Positions 7,857 to 17,180 of a stretch of DNA of 64,000 nucleotides are shown here, piece after piece; the first letter of the stretch is position 1, and each line of letters starts with the position of its first letter. The notes beneath the pieces are model-generated. The model searched no databases. It was not told the origin of the DNA and was given only the letters and a program-made list of their open reading frames with translations. Made by a program: the position numbers and the translations under genes. Origin of the DNA: Acidobacteriota bacterium (GTDB lineage: Bacteria; Acidobacteriota; Terriglobia; Terriglobales; Acidobacteriaceae); assembly GCA_021818105.1 (NCBI GenBank), contig JAKAFB010000003.1:1-64000 (forward strand). The letters run 5' to 3'.

Positions 7857-9239
7857 ATGCATTCGGGACCGGGCAGCAAATCCATCATCTTCGTGGCGTC
7901 TTCCGTGCTGGCCTTCGCCGCACTGGCGGGGGCGCAAACGCTCAAGCACAGGCCTCCCGCTGCGCCCGCCGCACCTGTTGCACCCTCCGTCCACGCCGCT
8001 GTGCCGGCCGCGTCCGAACCCACACTGCCCAAGGGCACCAGCCTGCAGGTTGAGATTACACATCACTATCCGATGAAGGCTGGCGAAGCCATCGAAGGCC
8101 GCCTGCTGCATCCCATCTTCGCTGATGGAAAGCTCGTGATTCCGGCCAACACGAAGCTGCACGGCGAGGTGGTGCGGTTGCAACCCGACAAAAAGGCCCG
8201 TTGGCATGCGCGACTGATGGGAGACTTTACCCCTTTCCACAAGCCCGTCGTTCGATTCGATGAGATGCTGCTGCCCGATGGGCCGCTGAATATAAGCGCC
8301 GCCACAGCCTCCGACGGCGCCCCGGTGCTGCACCTGATAGCCCCCGGCATTACACCGCACAAATCCTTCTTTGCCCGCTACTGGTCCCAGGCAAAGGCCG
8401 ACTTTCACGACCGCATGAGTTACTTCACAGCACCGGGTAAGGGTGACCGCGCACTGCAATTGCTCTATCACCAGTTGCCCTACCACCCCGAGCGCATCGA
8501 AGCACACACCGCATGGTCCTTTGAATTAAGCGCGCCCGTCGCCGTTCCTGATCCACCGCAGGATGCGCCCGCGCTTGCGGCTGCGCCGGCAGCCCCGGGT
8601 AATCCCGAGACGTGGGCCGTACATGCGCTCCTCATGCGTGGGTTGACCTCTGCAACGGCCCGACCGGGCGATCCCGTGCAGGCATTGGTCATCGAGCCTG
8701 TCTTCGACAAGGACAAGCTGCTCGTCGTCCCGCAAGGAGCCACGCTCATCGGCAAGGTGGCGTCCGCGCAGGCCGCCCGCTCCTTTGGGCGAAATGGCAA
8801 GCTGCGTTTCACCTTCCAGCAGGTGCGCTTCCCCGAGGGCTATGACAAGCAGGTGCAGGGCTCGCTGGCCGGCGCCGCAACCGAGAAGACGCAGGATCTC
8901 TCGCTCGACGCCGAAGGCACCATTACACCGCGCAACCGTTCCAGCGCCGTTGCACCGCTGCTGCTAACGATGCTCGCCAGCCGCGCGCTGGACACCGACG
9001 GAAATGTCACGGCACAAGCCGGCGTGGCCTCCAATGGCTTTGGCCTCGTGGGCCGCATCGTCGGTGTGGTAGCCGGCGACCGCAACCTGGCCGCCGGAAT
9101 CGGCTTTTACGCCGCCGGCCTCTCGTTCTATGAGAACTTTCTCGTCTCCGGCCGCGACGTAGTCTTCCCTAAAGACACACGTATTGAAATCCTTACGACT
9201 CCGTTACGCGCGCCCGTGCTGAGGCCGGCAGGGCAGTAA
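7857..9239 (+). CDS. Secreted protein with an internal duplication
   Basis: This 460-residue protein has an N-terminal signal peptide ending near LAGA-QT, then an Ala/Pro-rich linker (residues about 30-60). Two similar modules follow. The first contains GEAIEGRLLHPIFADGKLVI then PANTKLHGEVV; the second contains GDPVQALVIEPVFDKDKLLV then PQGATLIGKVA. A run of small residues near the C-terminus (FGLVGRIVGVVAG) may be membrane-associated. GCAGGAG precedes the ATG. No enzyme motif is visible; the repeated small beta-barrel suggests an envelope role, which is an inference. Confidence 0.75.
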   Translation: MHSGPGSKSIIFVASSVLAFAALAGAQTLKHRPPAAPAAPVAPSVHAAVPAASEPTLPKGTSLQVEITHHYPMKAGEAIEGRLLHPIFADGKLVIPANTKLHGEVVRLQPDKKARWHARLMGDFTPFHKPVVRFDEMLLPDGPLNISAATASDGAPVLHLIAPGITPHKSFFARYWSQAKADFHDRMSYFTAPGKGDRALQLLYHQLPYHPERIEAHTAWSFELSAPVAVPDPPQDAPALAAAPAAPGNPETWAVHALLMRGLTSATARPGDPVQALVIEPVFDKDKLLVVPQGATLIGKVASAQAARSFGRNGKLRFTFQQVRFPEGYDKQVQGSLAGAATEKTQDLSLDAEGTITPRNRSSAVAPLLLTMLASRALDTDGNVTAQAGVASNGFGLVGRIVGVVAGDRNLAAGIGFYAAGLSFYENFLVSGRDVVFPKDTRIEILTTPLRAPVLRPAGQ

Positions 9240-9302
9240 GGAAATCGCACGGATCCATTCGCCTTGCGCTGCCGGCGGCGTGGGCGCCTCAGCGGCCAGT
9301 CC

Positions 9303-10853
9303 CTATTCCCACTCGATAGTGCCGGGCGGCTTGGACGTGATGTCGTAGACCACGCGATTGATGCCGCGGACTTCATTCACGATGCGGCTTGAGATGCGCT
9401 TGAGCACGTCGTAGGGCAGCGGAGTCCAATCCGCTGTCATGCCATCCTCAGAATGCACGGCACGCACCGCCGCCGTGTAGGCATAGGTGCGCTGGTCGCC
9501 CATCACACCCACGCTCATCACCGGCAGCAGCACGGCAAAGCTCTGCCAGATGCTGGAATAAAGCCCCGCCGCCTTGATTTCCGAGACGACGATGTCGTCG
9601 GCCTCCTGCAGCAGCGCCACGCGCTCCGGCGTCACTTCACCGAGGATGCGCACGGCGAGGCCGGGGCCGGGGAAAGGCTGGCGGCCAAGGACGTCCTCGG
9701 GCATGCCGAGGTCGCGGCCGATGCGGCGCACCTCATCTTTGAACAGATCGCGGAGCGGTTCAATCAGCTTGAGCTTCATGCGCTCCGGCAGGCCGCCCAC
9801 ATTGTGGTGGCTCTTGATGGTCTGGCTTGGTCCCTTCACGCTGCTGGACTCGATCACGTCTGGATACAGCGTGCCCTGCACCAGCCAGTCCACGCCGCCG
9901 GTTTCCTTCGCTATGCGCTGCGCCTCGTCGTCAAAGACAGCAATAAACTCTGCACCGATACGCTTGCGCTTGACTTCCGGGTCGGTAACCCCGGCCAGTT
10001 GCGCCATAAAGCGTTGGCTGGCATCGACGGCAACGATGTTAAGGCCAAGCTTGTCACGCAGATTGCGCTGCACATTCTCAAACTCGTTCTTGCGCAGCAC
10101 GCCGTTGTTCACAAAGATGCAGGTAAGCTGGTTGCCGATGGCCTTGTGCACCAGCACCGCCGCCACGGACGAATCCACGCCGCCCGAGAGGCCGCAGATC
10201 ACATGCCCATTGCCCACCTTTTCGCGAATCTGCGCCACCGTGGTCTCGATGAAGTGGGCCGGAGTCCAGTCGCCGCGGGCACCGCAGATGTCGAAAACAA
10301 AGTTCTTGATAAGCTGCGGTCCGAGCGGCGTGTGATGCACCTCGGGATGAAATTGCACGGCCCAGATGCGGCGCTGCTCATTGGCAATGCCTGCCAGCGC
10401 ATTGGACGTGACGGCGGTGCGATGGAAGCCCACAGGCAGTTCCAGCGCTTCGTCGCCGTGGCTCATCCACACGGCGAGTGTTTGCGGCAGCCCGGCAAAG
10501 AGCGGCGTGGATGCGTCTTCAATCGTCACCACGGCATGGCCGTACTCGCGCTTGGGTGCAGAGCGCACTTTTCCGCCGAGATGATGCACGATGAACTGCA
10601 GGCCGTAGCAGATGCCGAGAATCGGCACGCCCAGTTCGAGCAGCTTCGGGTCAGCAGCAGGCGCATCGGCGTCGTACACAGACGATGGCCCTCCGGAGAG
10701 AATCAGGCCGATAGGCTTCTGTGCCTGCACCTCCGCAAGCGGAGCTGTACAAGGAAGCACCACTGAAAAAACGTTCTGCTCGCGGATGCGGCGCGCAATC
10801 AGCTGCGTGTATTGCGAGCCGAAATCGAGGATGACAATGGTCTGGGTGTCCAC
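9303..10853 (-). CDS. guaA: GMP synthase (glutamine-hydrolysing)
   Basis: This 516-residue cytosolic enzyme converts XMP to GMP with ATP and glutamine. The N-terminal class I amidotransferase has GICYGLQ with nucleophile Cys82. The PP-loop ATP pyrophosphatase domain has [10 protein letters not shown], and the C-terminal dimerisation domain ends with the canonical KPPGTIEWE. The length matches the family. The start is GTG at 10853, with no strong ribosome binding site, but no nearby alternative keeps the conserved [13 protein letters not shown]-terminus. It converges on the gene at 7857. Confidence 0.96.
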   Translation of the reverse strand: MDTQTIVILDFGSQYTQLIARRIREQNVFSVVLPCTAPLAEVQAQKPIGLILSGGPSSVYDADAPAADPKLLELGVPILGICYGLQFIVHHLGGKVRSAPKREYGHAVVTIEDASTPLFAGLPQTLAVWMSHGDEALELPVGFHRTAVTSNALAGIANEQRRIWAVQFHPEVHHTPLGPQLIKNFVFDICGARGDWTPAHFIETTVAQIREKVGNGHVICGLSGGVDSSVAAVLVHKAIGNQLTCIFVNNGVLRKNEFENVQRNLRDKLGLNIVAVDASQRFMAQLAGVTDPEVKRKRIGAEFIAVFDDEAQRIAKETGGVDWLVQGTLYPDVIESSSVKGPSQTIKSHHNVGGLPERMKLKLIEPLRDLFKDEVRRIGRDLGMPEDVLGRQPFPGPGLAVRILGEVTPERVALLQEADDIVVSEIKAAGLYSSIWQSFAVLLPVMSVGVMGDQRTYAYTAAVRAVHSEDGMTADWTPLPYDVLKRISSRIVNEVRGINRVVYDITSKPPGTIEWE

Positions 10854-10936
10854 GTTTCAGTGTGGCAGGAGCGCGGGCGATATGTAAAGAACTTGCCTCC
10901 GGATGACCCGCGATTTGCTTACTGCGCGTATGGCGT

Positions 10937-11551
10937 TCAACGGTGTAAGACGCGGTAGGCAATGCCCACGCTGAATCCGTTGGGCGTCATGCCGTTGTTA
11001 GTCTGGCCCGGAATGGCAGGCGCCGAGGGCCAGATCTGGTACTCATAGTCTGCCCGCACCGCCCATTTGCGGCTCAACTCGTAATCAACGCCACCGCCGG
11101 GCGCCATGGCAAAGTATTTGCCGTAGCCAATGTCGTACGGGAACTGGTTCCTGCCCAGACCGATAAGGAATTTGGCGTACGGCTTCACTGTTGTCCAGCG
11201 CAGCAGGGAGACCTTGGGCCCAACGAGGTAGTGATCCTGCGTTTCCCCTGCGGTACTGTTGAAATGCAGAAAGCGCATTTCGCCCTCGACGGCGACTCGC
11301 TGCGTCAAGCTCCAGTCGGCGTAGAAGCCCGCGCCGTCCAAGCGTGACGCAGGCTTGTAATCGGGCTCAAAATTGGAGTACTCGGCGCCGACCCAGAGAT
11401 TCAGGTGCCTCTCATAGGCAGTTGGAGCAACCTGCGCAGACATGCAAACAGGCAGCAGTAGAGCGACAAGCAAAAGGGTCAGCGACATCCAAATGCCCTG
11501 CGTAGATAGTAGGAATCCGTTCCGTCCTGGGCCTGCCTGACACACTTTCAT
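10937..11551 (-). CDS. Outer-membrane beta-barrel protein
   Basis: This protein of about 204 residues has alternating aromatic/hydrophobic strands typical of an eight-stranded OmpA-like barrel (NLWVGAEYSNF, GAGFYADWSL, AVRADYEYQIW, FSVGIAYRVLHR at the end). The final Arg/aromatic strand fits outer-membrane insertion. The signal sequence is around residues 22-40. An internal ATG at 11488 would start directly at that signal (MSLTLLLVALLLP) and is an equally good start. It has no partner gene nearby and its ligand is unknown. Confidence 0.8.
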   Translation of the reverse strand: MKVCQAGPGRNGFLLSTQGIWMSLTLLLVALLLPVCMSAQVAPTAYERHLNLWVGAEYSNFEPDYKPASRLDGAGFYADWSLTQRVAVEGEMRFLHFNSTAGETQDHYLVGPKVSLLRWTTVKPYAKFLIGLGRNQFPYDIGYGKYFAMAPGGGVDYELSRKWAVRADYEYQIWPSAPAIPGQTNNGMTPNGFSVGIAYRVLHR

Positions 11552-11691
11552 GACTGTTCCCGATTCTACCGTACTGTGCCTCCGGCAATCTGTGCGGATG
11601 GCTTTGAAGCGTGAGCCGGCTACGCGCAGGCGGGGCTACAAGCCGGTCACGCTGTTGCGGCCCAGACGCCTGCGCATGGCAGGGTTGTTTT

Positions 11692-13026
11692 TCACTCCTT
11701 GATCGTGGAAACGGGTGCACCTGCCTGCTTGTAGACGACGCCGCCCTTCATGACGAACTGCACGTTTTGCAGCACGCGAATGTCATCGAGCGGATTCTTG
11801 TCGACGGCGATGATGTCTGCCCATTTGCCGGGCTCCAGCGTGCCGGTCTTCGCCGTCCAGCCCATCAGGTCAGCGGCGTTGATGGTGGCCGTTTGCAGCG
11901 CGGCAAGCGGAGACATGCCGAGTTGATTCACATACACGTCCAGCTCATGCGCATTGAGCCCATGCGGATAGACTGCGGCATCGGTGCCCATGGCGATCTT
12001 TACGCCGGACTCGATGGCATGCCGGATGTTCTGCTTAGCCACCGCGCTCACGTCCTTCATCTTCTGCTGGTAGAAGGGCGGCAGGTGCCCGTACTGAAGC
12101 ATCCAGTCTTCCAGGTAAACCGTGGGCACAAGGTACGTGCCGCGCTTCTTCATTTCGGCAATGCCTTCGTCGTTGATGTAGCTGCCATGCTCGATGGAGT
12201 CGACGCCGGCCTGAGTGGCCCAGAGGATGCCCTGGGCGCCGTGGGCATGTGCGGCGACTTTGCGGCCGAGGCGGTGAGCGTCGGCCACAATGGCCTGCAT
12301 CTCCTCGAGGGTGTATTGCGAGGCCTGCGGATCGTCGCCCTTGGAGAGCACTCCGCCGGTGGCGCAGATCTTGATGACGTCGGCTCCGTATTTAATGTTC
12401 TGGCGCACCATGTGCTGCACGGCAGGGATGCCGTCGGCCACGCCGTCGCCGACCAGGTGATATTGGACAGGGAGCAGGTTTTCATCGCAGTGGCCGCCGG
12501 TGATGCCGAGCGGCGGCCCGCTCACCATCATGTGCGGCCCGGGCACCTGGCCGGAATTGATGGCGTCGCGCAGGTCCACATCGGTGTAGCCGTTGGCGCC
12601 TACATTGCGCACAGTCGTGATGCCGGCCAGCAGCGTGGTGCGCGCGTTGGCCACGCCAGTGATGGCTTCCTTCGCGTTGGTCATCGTCAGTTCGTTGTAG
12701 GGATCGAAGTTCGTAGCCATCGTCAGGTGCGTGTGGACGTCGATAAGCCCGGGCAGCACGGTCATTCCGGTCAGATCCACAACTTTGTCTGTGGGCTCTG
12801 CTGGAATCGAGGCCGTAGGCGCAATGGACTGAATCGTGTCACTGACGACGACGATGGTCTGAGCATCGAGCACCTTGCCCGTCTTCACGTCGAGAAGGTG
12901 GCCTGCCCGCACGAGGGTGCGCCCGGGTGCTAGCTTCTCAGCCTGCTGAGCAAGGCCGCGGCCAGAAATACCTGCCGCACCAAGGGCTATGCAAACCGCA
13001 ATTGTCAGCTTCTGCTTGGATTTCAT
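11692..13026 (-). CDS. Secreted amidohydrolase family protein
   Basis: This 444-residue metal-dependent hydrolase carries a signal peptide (residues about 1-27, ending LAQQ) and so should act outside the cytoplasm. The fold's metal ligands are visible: HTHL after GLIDV, a candidate carboxylated lysine in DVIKICATGG, HAHG, SIEHGSY and the final Asp in MGTDAAVYPHG. It is closest in style to imidazolonepropionase/prolidase-like amidohydrolases, but the substrate cannot be read from sequence. A paralogue is at 60413 in this window. It diverges from the M13 peptidase, so the two may share a regulatory region. Confidence 0.88.
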   Translation of the reverse strand: MKSKQKLTIAVCIALGAAGISGRGLAQQAEKLAPGRTLVRAGHLLDVKTGKVLDAQTIVVVSDTIQSIAPTASIPAEPTDKVVDLTGMTVLPGLIDVHTHLTMATNFDPYNELTMTNAKEAITGVANARTTLLAGITTVRNVGANGYTDVDLRDAINSGQVPGPHMMVSGPPLGITGGHCDENLLPVQYHLVGDGVADGIPAVQHMVRQNIKYGADVIKICATGGVLSKGDDPQASQYTLEEMQAIVADAHRLGRKVAAHAHGAQGILWATQAGVDSIEHGSYINDEGIAEMKKRGTYLVPTVYLEDWMLQYGHLPPFYQQKMKDVSAVAKQNIRHAIESGVKIAMGTDAAVYPHGLNAHELDVYVNQLGMSPLAALQTATINAADLMGWTAKTGTLEPGKWADIIAVDKNPLDDIRVLQNVQFVMKGGVVYKQAGAPVSTIKE

Positions 13027-13256
13027 GTATTTCTCCAGCGGGAACCGTCAGCGGAGTTTAGCAGACGGCACGGCGAACGAGCACGCAGATTTTCCATCCT
13101 ATGAAAGGTGATGAACGGCGCATGCATCCTACGTGGTAGCCTTTTAAGCCAAGAAGATAGGGTCTGTTTCGGCTGCTGCTCTTTCTTGAACGTGGCGCCT
13201 GCGGCTCCTGCAAGGCTGCCGACACGTTTCGGGCCCAATCTCAATGAGGACATCCA

Positions 13257-15341
13257 ATGAACATTCTTCGTATTCTTCCTGTTCTGGTCATGGCCGGTGC
13301 GACGGCCATGGCATTGCCGCCCGGTGCCGCACCCTCCGATGACGCCAAACCCACGCCGCCGCCGGCAATCAAGAGCTTTGACCTGAATGCAATCGACAAG
13401 AGCGTAGACCCGTGCACTGATTTCTACCAGTATGCCTGTGGCAACTGGAACAAGAACAACCCGATTCCTCCGGACCAGGTGCGCTGGGCCCGGTCGTTTT
13501 CGCTGCTGGCTGAGCGCAATCGCTACCTGCTGTGGGAGGAGTTGAACGCTGCCGCGCAGGACCCGAAGACGCCTCTCGAAAAGCAGTATGGCAATTTCTA
13601 CGCCGCCTGCATGGATACATCTCTGATTGAGAAAAAGGGCCTGTCGCCACTGGAGCCGGAACTCAAGCGCATCGCGGCGCTCAAGGATGCTCAGAGCCTG
13701 GGGGCGCTGATTGGCGAACTGGCGGCGGAGGGCGTCGCCACCACACCCTTCCGCTTCGGAGTCCGGCAGGACGAGAAGGACTCGTCCAAGCAGATCGCCA
13801 TCATCTCCCAAGGCGGGCTGTCTCTGCCGGACCGCGATTACTACATCGTGGATAACAAGCGCTTCCAGAACATTCGCGCGGAGTACGTAGCGCACATCAC
13901 GAAGATGTTCACCCTGGCCGGCGACTCACCCGAGCAGGCCGCACGGGAAGCAGAAGCCGTGATGAAGATTGAGACGGATTTGGCCAAGGCTTCCACCAGC
14001 CGCACCGAGATGCGCCAGCCGGAGAATCGCTACCACATCTACACGGTCGTGGACTTTGAGAAGATGGCGCCCGCGCTCAATTTTCCTGCGTATTTCAAGG
14101 GTGTTGAGGTGGGCCACTTTGACACGTTGAACGTGGCCACGCCCAACTTTTTCAAGGAACTGAACACGCTGGCCAGCGCTGAGCCTGTTGATGCGTGGAA
14201 GTCCTACCTGCGCTGGCACCTGATTCACAGCGAAGCCAGCAACCTGCCCAAGGCGTTTTTTGATGAGAACTTTGCCTTCTTTGGCAAGACCCTCGCGGGG
14301 CAAAAAGAACCCACCCCGCGCTGGAAGCAGTGCACGGCAATGACCGACCACGCGCTGGGCGAAGCAGTAGGCCAGGACTGGGTGAAGCAGAACTTTCCTC
14401 CCTCGTCCAAGGCCAGCATGGACAAGCTCGTTGCCGCGCTCGAAAAGGCTCTGGGCGAGGACATCAAGACCCTGCCGTGGATGAGTGAAGCCACCAAGCA
14501 AGCAGCTGAGCAGAAGCTGGCCATGGTCCGCAACAAGATTGGCTACCCGGAACAGTGGCGGGACTACTCATCGCTGAAGGTGGATCGGGGCGACCTGATC
14601 GGCAACGTGGAGCGCGCTGCCATCTTTGAGCGCAACTGGAACCTGGGCCACCTGGGCAAGCCGGTGAACGAAAAAGAATGGGAGATGACGCCGCCAACGG
14701 TGAACGCCTACTACGATCCTTCGATGAACGACATCAACTTCCCCGCCGGCATTCTGCAGCCGCCGTTCTTTGATCCCTCCATCGATCCCGCGGTGAATTT
14801 CGGTGGCATCGGCGTGGTGATTGGCCATGAAATCACGCATGGCTTTGACGATGAAGGCTCAAAGTACGATGGCAAGGGCAACCTGCGCGAGTGGCAGACG
14901 CCTGCCGACCGCAAGGCCTTTACCGAGCGCACGGACTGCGTAGCCAAGGAATACGACGGCTTTGAAGCTGCTGCCGCGCACGCCGAAGCACCTGCGCAGA
15001 TGCTGAATGGCAAGCTGACGCTGGGCGAGAATACCGCGGACAATGGCGGTTTGCGCATTGCCTACATGGCCCTGCTGGATACGCTGGCTTCCGAAAACAA
15101 GTCAATCGATGAAAAGATTGACGGATACACTGAGGCGCAGCGTTACTTCCTGGGCTTTGCGCAGGTGTGGTGCCAGAACCAGACCGAACAGTCGGCGCGT
15201 CAATCGGCGCTTGTGGATCCGCACTCGCCGGGGCGCTGGCGCGTGAACGGCTCCGTGCAGAACTTTGACGAGTTCGGCAAGGCCTTCGGCTGCAAGAAGG
15301 GCCAGCCGATGTATCCGGCGAATTCCTGCCGCGTTTGGTAG
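13257..15341 (+). CDS. M13 (neprilysin-like) zinc metallopeptidase
   Basis: This 694-residue secreted endopeptidase has a signal peptide at residues 1-20. The zinc site HEITH is at 524-528 within IGHEITHGFDDEG, the third ligand Glu is in GENTADNGG, and the NAYYDPSMNDINFPAGILQPPFF segment is typical of the family. The N-terminal M13 domain opens with the usual DPCTDFYQYACGNW. The C-terminus ends CRVW, as in other M13 enzymes. GAGGACATCC precedes the ATG. It would cleave peptides in the periplasm or outside the cell. Confidence 0.93.
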   Translation: MNILRILPVLVMAGATAMALPPGAAPSDDAKPTPPPAIKSFDLNAIDKSVDPCTDFYQYACGNWNKNNPIPPDQVRWARSFSLLAERNRYLLWEELNAAAQDPKTPLEKQYGNFYAACMDTSLIEKKGLSPLEPELKRIAALKDAQSLGALIGELAAEGVATTPFRFGVRQDEKDSSKQIAIISQGGLSLPDRDYYIVDNKRFQNIRAEYVAHITKMFTLAGDSPEQAAREAEAVMKIETDLAKASTSRTEMRQPENRYHIYTVVDFEKMAPALNFPAYFKGVEVGHFDTLNVATPNFFKELNTLASAEPVDAWKSYLRWHLIHSEASNLPKAFFDENFAFFGKTLAGQKEPTPRWKQCTAMTDHALGEAVGQDWVKQNFPPSSKASMDKLVAALEKALGEDIKTLPWMSEATKQAAEQKLAMVRNKIGYPEQWRDYSSLKVDRGDLIGNVERAAIFERNWNLGHLGKPVNEKEWEMTPPTVNAYYDPSMNDINFPAGILQPPFFDPSIDPAVNFGGIGVVIGHEITHGFDDEGSKYDGKGNLREWQTPADRKAFTERTDCVAKEYDGFEAAAAHAEAPAQMLNGKLTLGENTADNGGLRIAYMALLDTLASENKSIDEKIDGYTEAQRYFLGFAQVWCQNQTEQSARQSALVDPHSPGRWRVNGSVQNFDEFGKAFGCKKGQPMYPANSCRVW

Positions 15342-15354
15342 TTTCGCTTCATCC

Positions 15355-15393
15355 CCTCCCGGAGCCATCCATGGTGACCTTGGCTCCGGGAGG
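15355..15393 (+). terminator. Hairpin terminator after the M13 peptidase
   Basis: A perfect 13-bp stem (CCTCCCGGAGCCA and complement) with a 13-base loop starts 14 bases after the stop codon and is followed by CTCTTC and, a little later, a T-run. Confidence 0.75.
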
Positions 15394-15574
15394 CTCTTCG
15401 GCAAGTGACTTTTTCCACAACTTCTGCGACCAACGGTCACCAACGGGCAATGGTTCCAACAGGGTCATGCACACTATTTTGAAGGCCTGACTGCCGCAGT
15501 TGGCAGACATGGAGCTGCCGGGATGTGCACTGTTTTGCCCTGTGTGTACCGGAAACTAGGCACAACACGGCCTT

Positions 15575-15587
15575 GGCTTTTACAATG
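15575..15587 (+). promoter_or_regulatory. Conserved promoter-like motif before propeller gene 1
   Basis: GGCTTTTACAATG contains TACAAT, a fair -10 element. The same 13 bases occur at 18492-18504 before the third paralogue, about the same distance from the ATG, with CAGC-GGG following in both. No convincing -35 element is visible. Confidence 0.4.
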
Positions 15588-15669
15588 CAGCAGGGACCCA
15601 TCCCAACCCAGCTCTGCTGTGGAACTAGCAAACTTGGCGGCGCACGCCGGACCAGGATGAAGGAATCGC

Positions 15670-16992
15670 ATGAAGTTTAGGAAATTCGGCAAGGCCTTTC
15701 TGATGAGCGCTCTATCTGCTGGCGTCATCCTCGGCATTACGTCTTGCGTCCAGAGTTATACGGTCGGATATTTGTGGGTCACGGGCACCGTCACCGCTCA
15801 AACAACCGGCAACGGCATTATCAGCGGCTTCAAGATCGACCACAACACAGGCACGCTGGTTCCCATCAACGGACTTCCCATTTCCTCAGGCGGCGCCAAT
15901 CCCGGCCGCGCAGTGGTTGTGACGGGTGGTCGTTTCATCTATGTGCTGAACCGGGGCGTCAATTCCTCGGGCGGCTCAGTCTGCACCACGACCGATCCCT
16001 GCCAGAACTCGAACATCACGCAATTTGCCATCGGCGGTAACGGCGTTCTCTCTCCACAGGAGACTTTCTACACGCAGGGCATCAATCCTTTCCGCATTAT
16101 TGCGGACGCCTCGGGCAACTTTCTCTATGTGCTCGACCACGACTCTCCGTCGAGTTCCGCATGCGCGCTGGCCCTTGGGCCTAGCGTGACCAGCTGCGGC
16201 GATGTGACGGCCTTCAAGATTGACTCGAACACGGGCCGCCTCACGCTCGTGGTCAACTCTCAGGTCACCTCGTCCAGCGGACAGGCTCTGCCGTACTTCC
16301 CAGTGCCGGCCAACCCGATTGATTTTGTTCTGGCTTCCGGCTACATCCTCACGGTCAGCGGAACACCGGCAACTGGCGACTCTGTCTTTCCCTACACCTA
16401 CAATGCAAGCACAGGCCAGCTGACGATCAACCAGAACGGCTCACAGCCACTGAACATTACCCAGGCGACAGGAATTGTGCAGGGTGGCGGCTTTATCTAC
16501 GTGATGGACAACGAGCCGATTACGGTAAGCGGAATCACCTCTCCCAGCCAGGTGCTGCCCTTTTCAATTGGCGCGAACGGTGCTCTGCAGGCGCAGACCG
16601 GCGGCGCAGTTCCCATCGATCCGACGCTTTCGAACCCGATCTACCTGATTCTTGAGTCGAAGGGCAAGTGGGTGTACGTGGCGAACCAGGGCAATAACAC
16701 TGACCAGAACAACACCCAAAGCGGCCTTGCAGGCTTCGTGATTGACCCGGCGACGCACCAGTTGAGTGAAATTCCGGGCAGTCCTTGGGGTACGGGCGCA
16801 GGACCGCAGTGCCTAGTCGAGGATCCGTCCAACCAGTTTGTGTATACGGCCAACTTCAACGACTCCACGGTAACCGGCCGCGTAATCGATCAGAACTCCG
16901 GCGTGCTGAATAACCTGCCCGGGAAGGCCAACCGCAGCTATCCGCTGACGGGACCGGCTGCATGGTGCATGGTATCAGGACGCACGAGCTAG
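15670..16992 (+). CDS. Beta-propeller lipoprotein (lactonase-like), paralogue 1
   Basis: This 440-residue secreted protein has a lipoprotein signal with lipobox LGITSC. The rest is repeated blades with motifs such as GGRFIYVLNRG, SGNFLYVLDHD, KGKWVYVANQG and SNQFVYTANF, the pattern of 6-phosphogluconolactonase-type seven-bladed propellers. Catalytic activity is doubtful, because such acidobacterial propellers are mostly uncharacterised. GAAGGAATCGC precedes the ATG. It is the first of three tandem paralogues with matching N-termini and leaders. It should be anchored at the outer face of a membrane. Confidence 0.82.
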   Translation: MKFRKFGKAFLMSALSAGVILGITSCVQSYTVGYLWVTGTVTAQTTGNGIISGFKIDHNTGTLVPINGLPISSGGANPGRAVVVTGGRFIYVLNRGVNSSGGSVCTTTDPCQNSNITQFAIGGNGVLSPQETFYTQGINPFRIIADASGNFLYVLDHDSPSSSACALALGPSVTSCGDVTAFKIDSNTGRLTLVVNSQVTSSSGQALPYFPVPANPIDFVLASGYILTVSGTPATGDSVFPYTYNASTGQLTINQNGSQPLNITQATGIVQGGGFIYVMDNEPITVSGITSPSQVLPFSIGANGALQAQTGGAVPIDPTLSNPIYLILESKGKWVYVANQGNNTDQNNTQSGLAGFVIDPATHQLSEIPGSPWGTGAGPQCLVEDPSNQFVYTANFNDSTVTGRVIDQNSGVLNNLPGKANRSYPLTGPAAWCMVSGRTS

Positions 16993-17017
16993 AAAGACGG
17001 CGATTGCAATGTGACTT

Positions 17018-17044
17018 GGGCAGGAGCGCTCTGCATTCCTGCCC
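17018..17044 (+). terminator. Possible hairpin between propeller genes 1 and 2
   Basis: GGGCAGGA and TCCTGCCC form an 8-bp stem with an 11-base loop 25 bases after the stop codon. No T-run follows, so it may act as a processing or attenuation hairpin only. Confidence 0.35.
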
Positions 17045-17180
17045 CGGGTTCCGGTAGCTCCGGATTCCTGAACAATCAAAGCGGATTACGAGAGCGGCTG
17101 GCTAGCCTGCCGCAAGGAATCCGAGAGTCAAAATCAGGATTTTTCGGGCCGAGGTTCTGGTCCGCTGACGAAAGATGCGC

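Larger units (their letters stand above)
15342..15669. other. Intergenic region, 328 bases
   Basis: It contains the M13 gene terminator (15355-15393) and, near its end, a promoter-like motif GGCTTTTACAATG at 15575 that recurs before the third beta-propeller gene. No coding sequence is apparent. Confidence 0.6.

Noticed and set aside
7085-8038. A 317-codon minus-strand frame across the DUF421 gene and the next gene
   Set aside because: It overlaps two supported plus-strand genes and has no ribosome binding site or family feature.
9453-10766. A 437-codon open frame antisense to guaA
   Set aside because: It is a shadow of a well-supported gene in GC-rich DNA, with His/Ala/Arg-rich composition and no recognisable domain.
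11611-12933. A 440-codon frame antisense to the amidohydrolase
   Set aside because: The amidohydrolase has its full metal-ligand set and signal peptide. The antisense product shows no motif.
15571-15588. TGGCTTTTACAATGCA before propeller gene 1 as a sigma-54 promoter
   Set aside because: The matching motif before gene 3 has GC shifted by one base, which breaks the fixed -24/-12 spacing. A TACAAT -10 box explains both sites better.
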